Shown here one piece after another: positions 19,018-26,105 of a stretch of 64,000 nucleotides of DNA. This DNA is from Streptomyces sp. NBC_00704 (lineage in GTDB: Bacteria > Actinomycetota > Actinomycetes > Streptomycetales > Streptomycetaceae). The number at the start of each line of letters is the position of its first letter. Position 1 is the first letter of the stretch. Where the stretch lies: the NCBI RefSeq assembly GCF_036226605.1, contig NZ_CP109000.1, positions 7,436,501-7,500,500 of the forward strand. Reading direction: 5' to 3'. The position numbers and the translations under genes were made by a program. Under the pieces are notes generated by a model, which was not told where the DNA came from, did no database searches, and was given only the letters and a program-made list of their open reading frames with translations.

Positions 19018-19380
19018 ATGATGATTCCCGCGTGCCGACTCGCGGACCTTCCGCGAGGTGAGGCCTTCCGGCTCGACGTCGATCCGCCGGTGTCGGTGTT
19101 CCACACCGACGACGGCGAGGTCTTCGCCATCGACGACACCTGCACCCACCAGGACGCCTCGCTCGCCGACGGCTGGCTGGAGGGCTGCGAGGTGGAATGC
19201 CCGCTGCATGCCTCCACGTTCGATCTGCGCACCGGCGCGGTCGACTCGCCGCCGGCGAAGCTGCCGGTCCGCACGCACGAGGTCTTCGTCGAGGACGGCA
19301 TGGTCTACGTCCGGCTCTCCACGGCGGCGCCCAACCTGCCGCCGTGCGTCTCCGCCCGGCTCGCCGGGGGTCCCGCGTGA
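19018..19380 (+). CDS. Rieske [2Fe-2S] ferredoxin
   Basis: A 120-aa soluble electron carrier. The cluster ligands are Cys42 and His44 (TCTHQDASLADG) and Cys61 and His64 (ECPLHASTFDL), the spacing of the NirD/BphA3-type Rieske ferredoxins. Two adjacent ATGs (19018, 19021) follow GAGG; the first is used here. The frame extends upstream but without similarity. The stop overlaps the reductase GTG (GTGA), so the two are co-translated. It would shuttle electrons from the reductase to the Rieske oxygenase encoded 1.3 kb downstream. Confidence 0.92.
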   Translation: MMIPACRLADLPRGEAFRLDVDPPVSVFHTDDGEVFAIDDTCTHQDASLADGWLEGCEVECPLHASTFDLRTGAVDSPPAKLPVRTHEVFVEDGMVYVRLSTAAPNLPPCVSARLAGGPA

Positions 19381-20537
19381 GAACCGTCGCCGTGGTCGGC
19401 GCCTCCCTCGCCGGCCTCTCGGCGGCACGCTCCCTGCGCAAGCAGGGCTACGACGGACGCCTCGTCGTCATCGGGGACGAGACCCACCGCCCCTATGACC
19501 GGCCCCCGCTGTCCAAGGAGTTCCTCTCCGGCGCCCTGGGGGAGACGGATCTCGCCCTGGAGACGGAGGACGAGGATCTGGGCGCGCAGTGGATGCTGGG
19601 CGCCCGCGCCGTCGGCCTGGACCGCGCGGAGCGCGCCCTCGCGCTCACCGACGGACGACGCGTGCGGGCCGACGGCATCGTCCTCGCCACCGGCGCGGCG
19701 GCGCGCACCCTGCCCGGCTCCGAGGGCCTGGCCGGGGTGCACACCCTGCGCACCCTGGACGACGCCCGCGCCCTGCGCGACGAACTGGCGGGCGGCGGAC
19801 GCCTGGTCGTCATCGGCGGCGGGTTCATCGGCGCAGAGGTCGCCTCCACCGCCCGCGCGCTCGGCCTCGACGTGACGGTCGTCGAAGCGGCTCCGACGCC
19901 CCTGGCCGGACCGCTCGGCCGGGCCATGGGCGCCGTGGTCTCCGGTCTGCACACCGACCACGGCGTCCGCCTGTTGTGCGGCGTCGGCGTCAAGGGGCTC
20001 AGCGGCGAGCGCCGGGTCGACGCCGTGCTGCTGGAGGACGGCCGCTCGCTCCCGGCCGACCTCGTCGTCGTCGGCGTGGGCGCGTCCCCCTGCGTCGATT
20101 GGCTCCAGGGCTCCGGCGTCACGCTCGACAACGGCGTCAAGTGCGGCGCGGACGGGCGGACCAGCCTGGCCGGCGTCGTCGCGGTCGGCGACTGCGCCAA
20201 CTGGTACGACCCCCGCGCGGGGGCCCACCGCCGCGTCGAGCACTGGACCGGCGCGCGCGAACGCCCCGACGCGGCCGTCGCCACGCTGCTGGCCGGCGGC
20301 GCGGTCGAACCCGGCGTGCCCAGGCCGCCCTACTTCTGGTCGGACCAGTACGGCGTGAAGATCCAGTTCGCCGGCCACGCGGCCGAGGCCGACAGCGTCA
20401 CCGTCGAGGCGGGCGCCGCGGACGACCGCGACGTGCTGGCCGTCTACCGGCGCGCCGGTCACGCCGTCGCCGTGCTCGGCATGAACCAGCCCCGGCTGTT
20501 CACCCGCTGGCGCAAGCAGCTCGGCGCTCCCCTGTGA
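19377..20537 (+). CDS. FAD-dependent ferredoxin reductase (Rieske oxygenase type)
   Basis: A 386-aa NAD(P)H:ferredoxin oxidoreductase. The FAD-binding dinucleotide fold is VVGASLAGLSAARSL (residues 6-20), the family motif RPYDRPPLSKEFL is near 42-54, the NAD(P) site is VVIGGGFIGAEVAS near 145, and the second FAD contact is AVGDCANW. A Reductase_C domain ends the protein (PPYFWSDQYGVKIQFAGHA). The start is fixed by the GTGA overlap with the ferredoxin gene. It supplies electrons to the ferredoxin. Together with the downstream oxygenase this makes a complete three-component Rieske monooxygenase system. Confidence 0.93.
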   Translation: MRTVAVVGASLAGLSAARSLRKQGYDGRLVVIGDETHRPYDRPPLSKEFLSGALGETDLALETEDEDLGAQWMLGARAVGLDRAERALALTDGRRVRADGIVLATGAAARTLPGSEGLAGVHTLRTLDDARALRDELAGGGRLVVIGGGFIGAEVASTARALGLDVTVVEAAPTPLAGPLGRAMGAVVSGLHTDHGVRLLCGVGVKGLSGERRVDAVLLEDGRSLPADLVVVGVGASPCVDWLQGSGVTLDNGVKCGADGRTSLAGVVAVGDCANWYDPRAGAHRRVEHWTGARERPDAAVATLLAGGAVEPGVPRPPYFWSDQYGVKIQFAGHAAEADSVTVEAGAADDRDVLAVYRRAGHAVAVLGMNQPRLFTRWRKQLGAPL

Positions 20538-20682
20538 ACACCCCGACCGGCCGTCGCGGCGCCGCCGCGCCACGCTGACCCCTCGCGCAGTCCCGCGCCC
20601 GCGATGGCGCTCTTCCCGTCCTGCCGCACACCCCCGAGGCGCGCGGCCCCGCCCCTCCCCGACGTTTCCCGAGGAGTGCACC

Positions 20683-21864
20683 GTGACCTCGACCAGACTG
20701 CCGGACAGCCTGATCGCCACCCTTCCCGGCTCCTCCTACACGGACCCCGGAGTCTTCGCCCAGGAGCAGGAGCACATCTTCGAGGCCATGTGGTTCTGCG
20801 TGACCCGTGCCTCCGAGCTGGCGAAACCGGGCGCGTTCCGGACCGTCGACGTGGGCCGGGAGAGCGTCCTGGTCACCCGGGCGCGGGACGGTTCGGTCAA
20901 GGCCTTCTTCAATGTCTGCCGGCATCGGGGGGCGCGGTTGTGCACGCAGGAGAGCGGGGAGGTCAGGCGGGCGTTCCAGTGTCCGTATCACGCGTGGACG
21001 TACGGTCTGGACGGCGGGCTGGTGGCGGCGCCGAATTTGACGTCGATGCCGGACGTGGACCGGAGTGCGTACGGTCTGGCGGCGGTGCATGTGCGGGAGT
21101 GGCTGGGTTATGTGTGGGTGTGCCTCGCGCAGGAGCCGCCGTCCTTCGAGGAGGAGGTCATGGGCGCGGTGGTCGAGCGGCTCGGTGACGTGGGGTCGAT
21201 CGAGCGGTACGGCGTCGAGGGGCTTTCGGTGGGGCGGCGGATCAGGTACGACGTGCGGGCGAACTGGAAGCTGATCATCGAGAACTTCATGGAGTGCTAT
21301 CACTGTGCGACGATCCATCCCGAACTCACGGAGGTGCTGCCGGAGTTCGCGGACGGGTATGCCGCTCAGTACTACGTGGGGCACGGTGCGCAGTTCGGGG
21401 AGGAGGTGCGGGGGTTCACCGTCGACGGCTCGGAGGGGCTGGAGCGCATTCCGGGGGTGTCCGAGGAGCAGGACCGGCGCTATTACGCGATCACCGTGCG
21501 GCCGCAGGTCTTCGTCAACCTGGTTCCCGATCATGTGATCTTCCACCGTATGTATCCGGTGGCCGCCGACCGCACGGTCGTCGAGTGTGACTGGCTCTAC
21601 CTGCCGCATGTCGTGGAGAGCGGCATGGACGTGGGCCGGTCCGTGGAGCTCTTCGACCGGGTCAACCGGCAGGACTTCGACGCCTGCGAGCGCACACAGC
21701 CCGGCATGGGTTCACGGCTGTACGCCAAGGGCGGTGTCCTGGTGCCCAGCGAGCACCACATCGGCGCGTTCCACGACTGGGTGAACGAGCGCCTGGGCGG
21801 CGGACGGCAGCCGGGGCAGCGGACGGACGGGACGGTCAGCCCAGGTAGCCCATGCGGTGGCTGA
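20683..21864 (+). CDS. Rieske non-heme iron oxygenase, large subunit (glycine-betaine/quaternary amine demethylase-like)
   Basis: A 393-aa terminal oxygenase. The Rieske centre is Cys79-x-His81 (CRHRG) and Cys100-x2-His103 (CPYHAW). The mononuclear iron site is in ENFMECYHCATIHPEL, with the bridging Glu/Asp position near 204 and His207 and His212. The RxWxx motif and this ENFxECYHC form are typical of GbcA, stachydrine and carnitine-type N-dealkylating oxygenases rather than of aromatic dioxygenases. GAGGAG lies upstream of the GTG. Its last 29 bases overlap the convergent iclR gene. Part of it (about 20.9-21.3 kb) has looser third-position GC than its neighbours. The substrate is inferred from context, not proven. 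Confidence 0.85.
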   Translation: MTSTRLPDSLIATLPGSSYTDPGVFAQEQEHIFEAMWFCVTRASELAKPGAFRTVDVGRESVLVTRARDGSVKAFFNVCRHRGARLCTQESGEVRRAFQCPYHAWTYGLDGGLVAAPNLTSMPDVDRSAYGLAAVHVREWLGYVWVCLAQEPPSFEEEVMGAVVERLGDVGSIERYGVEGLSVGRRIRYDVRANWKLIIENFMECYHCATIHPELTEVLPEFADGYAAQYYVGHGAQFGEEVRGFTVDGSEGLERIPGVSEEQDRRYYAITVRPQVFVNLVPDHVIFHRMYPVAADRTVVECDWLYLPHVVESGMDVGRSVELFDRVNRQDFDACERTQPGMGSRLYAKGGVLVPSEHHIGAFHDWVNERLGGGRQPGQRTDGTVSPGSPCGG

Positions 21865-22633
21865 TCTCCTCCGCGCCCTTCAGCAGGACCGGCGACAGCT
21901 CGTGCAGGCGTTCCTCGGTGAGCCGGTAGGAGGGGCCGGAGGCGCTCAGCGCGGCGATGACCCGGCCTTCCCGGTCGCGGACCGGCGCCGCCATGGCGTG
22001 CAGGCCGATCTCCAGCTCCTCCAGGGTGAAGGCGTAACCCCGCTCGCGGGCGTCGGCGAGGTTCTTCTCCAGCTTCGCCTTCGCGGTGATGGTGCGCTGG
22101 GTGACCTTCTTCAGTCCGGCCTCGGACAGCAGCGCGGCGCGTTCCGGGGCGGGCAGATGCGCCAGCAGGATCTTGCCGCTCGACGTGGCGTGCAGCGGCG
22201 TCAGCTCCCCGACCCAGTTGTGCGCGGTGACGGCCCCCGGGCCGCGGACCTCGTACAGGTTGATCGCGTACTGCTCCTGCATGACGGCGATGTTGACGGT
22301 CTCGCCGATCTCCTCGGCGAGCCGCTCGCAGACGGGGCGGCCCTGCTGCGTGATGTCGATGCGCCCGGTGACCGCGCCGGCCAGGCGCACGATGCCGAAG
22401 CCCAGCCGGTACTTGCCGCGCTCGCCGGCCTGCTCGACCAGGCCGCGGGCCTCCAGGGCGCCGAGCAGCCGGAACGCGGTGGACTTGTGAACGTCGATCT
22501 CGCCGGCGACCTCGCTGACGCCCGCCTCGCCCCGCTGGGCCAGGATCTCCAGGACGCTGATGGCGCGGTCCACCGACTGCACTCCGCCGGCCTGCGGATG
22601 GGTTGTCTCGGTGTCTGTGCTGTGGTTGCTCAC
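21836..22633 (-). CDS. IclR family transcriptional regulator
   Basis: A 265-aa regulator. Residues about 18-80 are the winged helix (GVQSVDRAISVLEILAQRG, VSEVAGEIDVHKSTAFRLLG, GKYRLGFGIVRLAG). Residues about 95-260 are the IclR effector domain (ETVNIAVMQEQYAINLYEV, LHATSSGKILLAHL, GYAFTLEELEIGLHAMAAPV). It is encoded between, and opposite to, the two parts of the Rieske/GMC locus, the usual position for a local regulator. The GTG start has no ribosome site, and a -10 TATAGT ends six bases before it, suggesting a leaderless message. It is the best candidate to bind the shared TTGCG-N5-CGCAA repeats. Confidence 0.93.
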   Translation of the reverse strand: MSNHSTDTETTHPQAGGVQSVDRAISVLEILAQRGEAGVSEVAGEIDVHKSTAFRLLGALEARGLVEQAGERGKYRLGFGIVRLAGAVTGRIDITQQGRPVCERLAEEIGETVNIAVMQEQYAINLYEVRGPGAVTAHNWVGELTPLHATSSGKILLAHLPAPERAALLSEAGLKKVTQRTITAKAKLEKNLADARERGYAFTLEELEIGLHAMAAPVRDREGRVIAALSASGPSYRLTEERLHELSPVLLKGAEEISHRMGYLG

Positions 22634-22670
22634 AACGAAACTATACGCGTAGTAAACAACGCGGGTGCAA
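22634..22670 (-). promoter_or_regulatory. iclR promoter, leaderless, with palindromic element
   Basis: On the minus strand TATAGT (22640-22645) ends six bases before the GTG start codon, with TTGCAC (22665-22670) 19 bp upstream as a possible -35. The -10 overlaps an inverted repeat ACTA-N6-TAGT (22640-22653) whose core TACGCGTA is a perfect palindrome. This would allow autoregulation. Confidence 0.5.
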
Positions 22671-22699
22671 GTGCCGGGCGGGCCGCCACCCTTTCACAA

Positions 22700-22716
22700 G
22701 TTGCGATGCACGCAAC
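22700..22716 (+). promoter_or_regulatory. GTTGCG-N5-CGCAAC operator upstream of the GMC gene
   Basis: Perfect 6-bp arms with spacer ATGCA lie 68 bp before the GMC start. Arms and spacing equal the element on the ferredoxin promoter (18975-18989). A possible -10 TAGCAT is at 22742-22747, which would put the operator upstream of -35, a place where an IclR protein could also activate. Confidence 0.65.
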
Positions 22717-22784
22717 CTGGTGCGCATGACGCTACTGGCGTTAGCATGCGTCGCGTATCTACGGCGCGAGTGAGGCGAGGCTCC

Positions 22785-24455
22785 ATGGCTCCTGTGCAGT
22801 ACGACTTCGTCATCGTGGGCGGTGGTTCGGCGGGCTGTGCGCTGGCGAACAGGCTGTCGGCGGATCCGGGGAACCGGGTGCTGGTACTGGAGGCGGGCCG
22901 GCCGGACTACCCGTGGGACGTGTTCATCCACATGCCGGCCGCGCTGACGTACCCGATCGGGAGCCGGTTCTACGACTGGAAGTACGAGTCGGAGCCCGAG
23001 CCGCACATGGGCGGCCGGCGGGTCTACCACGCGCGGGGCAAGGTGCTGGGCGGGTCCAGCAGCATCAACGGCATGATCTTCCAGCGGGGCAACCCCATGG
23101 ACTACGAACGCTGGGCCGCCGATCCGGGGATGGAGGCCTGGGACTACGCGCACTGCCTGCCGTACTTCAAGCGGATGGAGACCTGCCTCGCGGCCGATCC
23201 CGACGACGAGTTCCGCGGCCACGACGGCCCCCTCGTCCTGGAACGCGGCCCGGCGACGAACCCGCTCTTCGGCGCGTTCCTCAAGGCCACCGAGGAAGCC
23301 GGCCACGCCCCGACCGACGACGTCAACGGCTACCGGCAGGAGGGCTTCGCCCGCTTCGACCGCAACGTCCACCGCGGACGGCGCCTGTCGGCGTCCAAGG
23401 CGTACCTCAAGCCCGCCAGGAAACGCCCCAACCTCACCGTGCGCACCCGCGCCCTGGCCACCCGCGTCCTCTTCGAGGGCAAACGGGCCGTCGGCGTCGA
23501 GTACCGGCGCGGCAGGGGCGCCCCGCAGCAGGTGCGCGCACGGGAGGTCGTGCTGTGCGGCGGCGCGATCAACTCCCCGCAGCTGCTCCAGTTGTCCGGC
23601 GTCGGCAACGCGGACGAGCTGCGCGCCCTGGGCATCGACGTCGTGCACGACCTGCCGGGTGTGGGGGAGAACCTCCAGGACCACCTGGAGGTCTACATCC
23701 AGTACGCCTGCAAGCAGCCGGTGTCGATGCAGCCGTACCTGGCGAAATGGCGCGCCCCCTTCATCGGTCTGCAGTGGCTGCTGCGGAAGGGGCCCGCGGC
23801 CACGAACCACTTCGAGGCCGGCGGCTTCTGCCGCAGCAACGAGGAGGTGGCCTATCCGAACCTGATGTTCCACTTCCTGCCGATCGCGGTCCGCTACGAC
23901 GGCTCGGTACCGGCCGGCGGCCACGGCTACCAGGTGCACGTCGGTCCCATGTACTCCGACGCGGTGGGCTCGGTGAAGATCAGGAGCCGGGACCCGCGGG
24001 AACACCCCGCCCTGCGCTTCAACTACCTGTCCACCGAGCAGGACCGCCGGGAGTGGATCGAGGCGGTCCGGGTGGCCCGCACGCTTCTCAACCAGCCCGC
24101 GCTGGCGCCCTACAACGGCGGGGAGGTCTCGCCGGGGCCGTCCGTCGCGTCCGACGAGGAGATCCTCGCCTGGGTCGCGAAGGACGGGGAGACGGCGCTG
24201 CATCCGTCGTGCACCTGCAAGATGGGCACCGACGACATGTCCGTCGTCGACCCCGCCGACCTGCGCGTGCACGGCGTGGAAGGGCTGCGGGTGGTGGACG
24301 CCTCGGTCATGCCGTACGTGACCAACGGCAACATCTACGCGCCGGTCATGATGATCGCGGAGAAGGCCGCCGACCTCATCCTCGGCAAGGAGCCGCTGCC
24401 CGCCTCCACCGCCGCGTACTACCGCCACCGCGACGCCCGCAAGCCGGCGGAGTAG
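22785..24455 (+). CDS. betA: GMC-family FAD oxidoreductase, choline dehydrogenase-like
   Basis: A 556-aa flavoenzyme of the glucose-methanol-choline family. The FAD fold is VIVGGGSAGCALANRL (residues 9-24), GMC signature 1 is GKVLGGSSSINGMIFQRG near 83-100, signature 2 is GAINSPQLLQLSGVG, and the C-terminal catalytic His is in ALHPSCTCKMG near 473. Length and motifs match BetA, which oxidises choline to betaine aldehyde and often on to glycine betaine. The ATG at 22785 has GAGGCGAGG upstream; earlier in-frame starts lack this. It heads a two-gene operon with the MetF-like gene and carries the shared operator. No betaine aldehyde dehydrogenase gene is adjacent. Confidence 0.85.
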   Translation: MAPVQYDFVIVGGGSAGCALANRLSADPGNRVLVLEAGRPDYPWDVFIHMPAALTYPIGSRFYDWKYESEPEPHMGGRRVYHARGKVLGGSSSINGMIFQRGNPMDYERWAADPGMEAWDYAHCLPYFKRMETCLAADPDDEFRGHDGPLVLERGPATNPLFGAFLKATEEAGHAPTDDVNGYRQEGFARFDRNVHRGRRLSASKAYLKPARKRPNLTVRTRALATRVLFEGKRAVGVEYRRGRGAPQQVRAREVVLCGGAINSPQLLQLSGVGNADELRALGIDVVHDLPGVGENLQDHLEVYIQYACKQPVSMQPYLAKWRAPFIGLQWLLRKGPAATNHFEAGGFCRSNEEVAYPNLMFHFLPIAVRYDGSVPAGGHGYQVHVGPMYSDAVGSVKIRSRDPREHPALRFNYLSTEQDRREWIEAVRVARTLLNQPALAPYNGGEVSPGPSVASDEEILAWVAKDGETALHPSCTCKMGTDDMSVVDPADLRVHGVEGLRVVDASVMPYVTNGNIYAPVMMIAEKAADLILGKEPLPASTAAYYRHRDARKPAE

Positions 24456-24458
24456 GCG

Positions 24459-25295
24459 TTGGCCGCCGCAGGACTGCGCACGCTGCTCGGCCGCGTCCGC
24501 TACGAGGTGCTGCCCGCGAAGGCCACCGAGGACGAGGTCCTCGCCCACGTCCCGCGCGACGTCGTCGTCACCGTGACGGCGTCGCCGGTCAAGGGCCTGG
24601 AGCCGACCCTCGACCTCACCGCCCGCCTGGCCGCGCACGGCCGCCGCGTCGTGCCGCACGTCCCCGCGAGGCTGCTGCGCGACGACGTCCACCTCAAGGA
24701 CGTCGTCGACCGGCTGCGCGAGGCAGACGTGGACGACGTCTTCGTCCCGGCGGGCGACGCCGATCCGCCCGCCGGGTCCTACCACGGCGCCCTGCCGGTG
24801 CTGCGACGGCTGGGCGAACTGGGCAGCCCCTTCGCCCGCGTGGGCATCACGGGCTACCCGGAGAGCCACCCCCTCATCCACGACGACCTCACCGTCCAGG
24901 CGATGTGGGACAAGCGCGAACACGCCACGTACATCGTGAGCAACCTCTGCTTCGACCCACGCGTGCTGGGAGAGTGGATCGCCCGCATCAGGGCCCGCGA
25001 CGTGGTCCTGCCCGTCCATCTCGGCGTCGCCGGGCCGGTGCAGCGGGCCAAGCTGCTGGCCATGGCGACGAAGATCGGCGTGGGGGAGTCGGCCCGCTTC
25101 CTGACCAGGCACCCCTCCTGGTTCCTGCGCTTCGCCGCGCCCGGCGGCTACTCGCCCGAGCCGCTGCTCACCCGCGCCGGGCCGGCGCTGGCCGCGCCCT
25201 CCGCGGGGGTGGCGGGACTGCACCTGTTCACCTTCAACCAGATCGCCGAGACGGAGCGCTGGCGGCGGGCGCTGCTGGACCGGCTGGCCGGCTGA
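24459..25295 (+). CDS. Methylenetetrahydrofolate reductase (MetF)-like protein
   Basis: A 278-aa TIM-barrel protein related to 5,10-methylenetetrahydrofolate reductase. It shows the parts VTASPVKGLEPTLDLTARLA, RLLRDDVHLKDVVDRLREA, VFVPAGDADPPAG, VGITGYPESHP (compare AGYPEGHP in MetF), and a final LHLFTFNQIAET. The usual TQ.FFD element is replaced by SNLCFDP, so it is a divergent member. The start is a TTG directly after the betA stop, in the same frame (TAG-GCG-TTG), with GGAG 7 nt upstream. In a demethylation pathway it could handle one-carbon units carried by folate; that role is inferred from the operon. Confidence 0.78.
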   Translation: MAAAGLRTLLGRVRYEVLPAKATEDEVLAHVPRDVVVTVTASPVKGLEPTLDLTARLAAHGRRVVPHVPARLLRDDVHLKDVVDRLREADVDDVFVPAGDADPPAGSYHGALPVLRRLGELGSPFARVGITGYPESHPLIHDDLTVQAMWDKREHATYIVSNLCFDPRVLGEWIARIRARDVVLPVHLGVAGPVQRAKLLAMATKIGVGESARFLTRHPSWFLRFAAPGGYSPEPLLTRAGPALAAPSAGVAGLHLFTFNQIAETERWRRALLDRLAG

Positions 25296-25334
25296 GCGAC
25301 GGCCGGCGCGGGCGGGCACCCGCCGCGTCCACCG

Positions 25335-25373
25335 GCACACGCGTGTGCGCCCGCGGCGGCACACACGCGTGTG
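25335..25373. repeat. Two tandem palindromes with core CACACGCGTGTG
   Basis: A perfect 14-bp palindrome (25335-25348) and, 27 bp on, a 12-bp copy of the same core (25362-25373). They lie 40-78 bp after the MetF-like stop, between convergent transcription units. Each could form a hairpin, so a paired terminator is possible, but the identical cores also resemble tandem operators. Confidence 0.6.
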
Positions 25374-25399
25374 CGGCCGTGTCGGCGGCCCCTGCGGCG

Positions 25400-25598
25400 G
25401 CCTCAGGCCCCGCCGGCCCGGAGGCCGTCGCGCAACCAGCCCGACCACCTCGTCCTCGGAGCGCCCGAGGGCGTGCACCTGGGACACGAGCGAGCGCACG
25501 CGTTCCAGCAGACGGGCGCGGGCCGCGGTGCCCGCGAGAACCGTCGCCCCGCGGCCGCGGCGCAGTCCGATCAGCCCTTCGTCGCGCAGCCGGAGACG
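25400..25598 (-). pseudogene. C-terminal remnant of a GntR/YtrA-type regulator
   Basis: On the minus strand this stretch translates without stops to about 65 residues of GntR-like character: LRLRDEGLIGLRRGRGATVLAG, then TAARARLLERVRSLVSQVH and ALGRSEDEVVGLV. These match the end of a winged helix (wing turn with RGRGATV) and the short helical tail of YtrA-type GntR proteins (typically A..LG.S.DE.V.L). No N-terminal helix-turn-helix and no start codon with a ribosome site precede it; the mop-type gene occupies that place. It reads as a truncated pseudogene. The alternative is chance similarity in a GC-rich frame. Confidence 0.5.
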
Positions 25599-25603
25599 AG
25601 GGG

Positions 25604-25999
25604 TCAGGCGCGGTCGATGTGCACGTTCGTCGACTTGACGCGGGCGGTGGCCTCCACCCCCACCTCCAGCCCCAACTCCTCGACGGCCTCCCGTGTCAGC
25701 AGCGACACCAGCCGGTGCGGCCCGGCCTGGATCTCCACCTGGGCCGCCACGTCGCCCAGCTTCACGGCCGTCACGATCCCGGGGAAGGCGTTGCGGACCG
25801 ACGTGTACGACACGTCCTCCCCGGCGCCGCCGCCCGCCGCCAGCTCCACCGAGAAGGCGGCCAGGTCCCTGCCGTCGATGAGGCGACGTCCGCTCTCGTC
25901 CCGGTGGGTGGCCACCCGGCCCGCGTCGGCCCACCGCCGTGCGGTGTCGGGACTCACGCCGAGGAGCCGGGCCGCCTGGCCGATCGTGTAGGACTGCAT
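25604..25999 (-). CDS. Molybdenum-pterin binding (Mop) domain protein with MerR/excisionase-like helix-turn-helix
   Basis: A 131-aa protein. Residues 1-50 form a small helix-turn-helix (YTIGQAARLLGVSPDTARRW, then ADAGRVATHRDESGRRLIDG). Residues about 62-130 form a TOBE/Mop beta-barrel (NAFPGIVTAVKLGDVAAQVE, LVSLLTREAVEELGLEVG, VKSTNVHIDR) that binds molybdate or tungstate oxyanions. This two-part design is common in actinobacteria and suggests a molybdate-responsive regulator or storage protein, though no mod transporter lies here. The ATG at 25999 is used because a -10-like TATCTT ends seven bases before it and no ribosome site is visible, suggesting leaderless translation. Confidence 0.85.
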   Translation of the reverse strand: MQSYTIGQAARLLGVSPDTARRWADAGRVATHRDESGRRLIDGRDLAAFSVELAAGGGAGEDVSYTSVRNAFPGIVTAVKLGDVAAQVEIQAGPHRLVSLLTREAVEELGLEVGVEATARVKSTNVHIDRA

Positions 26000-26012
26000 A
26001 CCCGTCAAGATA
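26000..26012 (-). promoter_or_regulatory. Putative -10 element of the mop gene (leaderless start)
   Basis: TATCTT on the minus strand (26007-26012) ends seven bases before the ATG, placing the transcript start on the start codon. No convincing -35 was found 16-19 bp upstream and no Shine-Dalgarno sequence is present. Confidence 0.35.
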
Positions 26013-26105
26013 GGCGATCGCCGCCGCCGGTCCCTCCCGTGCGGCCCGCCCCGGCGTCCCCCGGCGCGGAGGGCGTTGTCAGTGGTCGCGGGCAGGATGT
26101 CGGTC

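Noticed and set aside
20538..20682. A third TTGCG-N5-CGCAA operator before the oxygenase gene
   Set aside because: No such repeat is present in this 145-bp gap; the oxygenase is probably read from the ferredoxin promoter.
22641..25934. A 1097-codon minus-strand frame opposite the GMC and MetF-like genes
   Set aside because: It is the shadow of betA and the MetF-like gene. Only the short piece at 25400-25598, outside those genes, shows GntR-like residues and is reported as a remnant.
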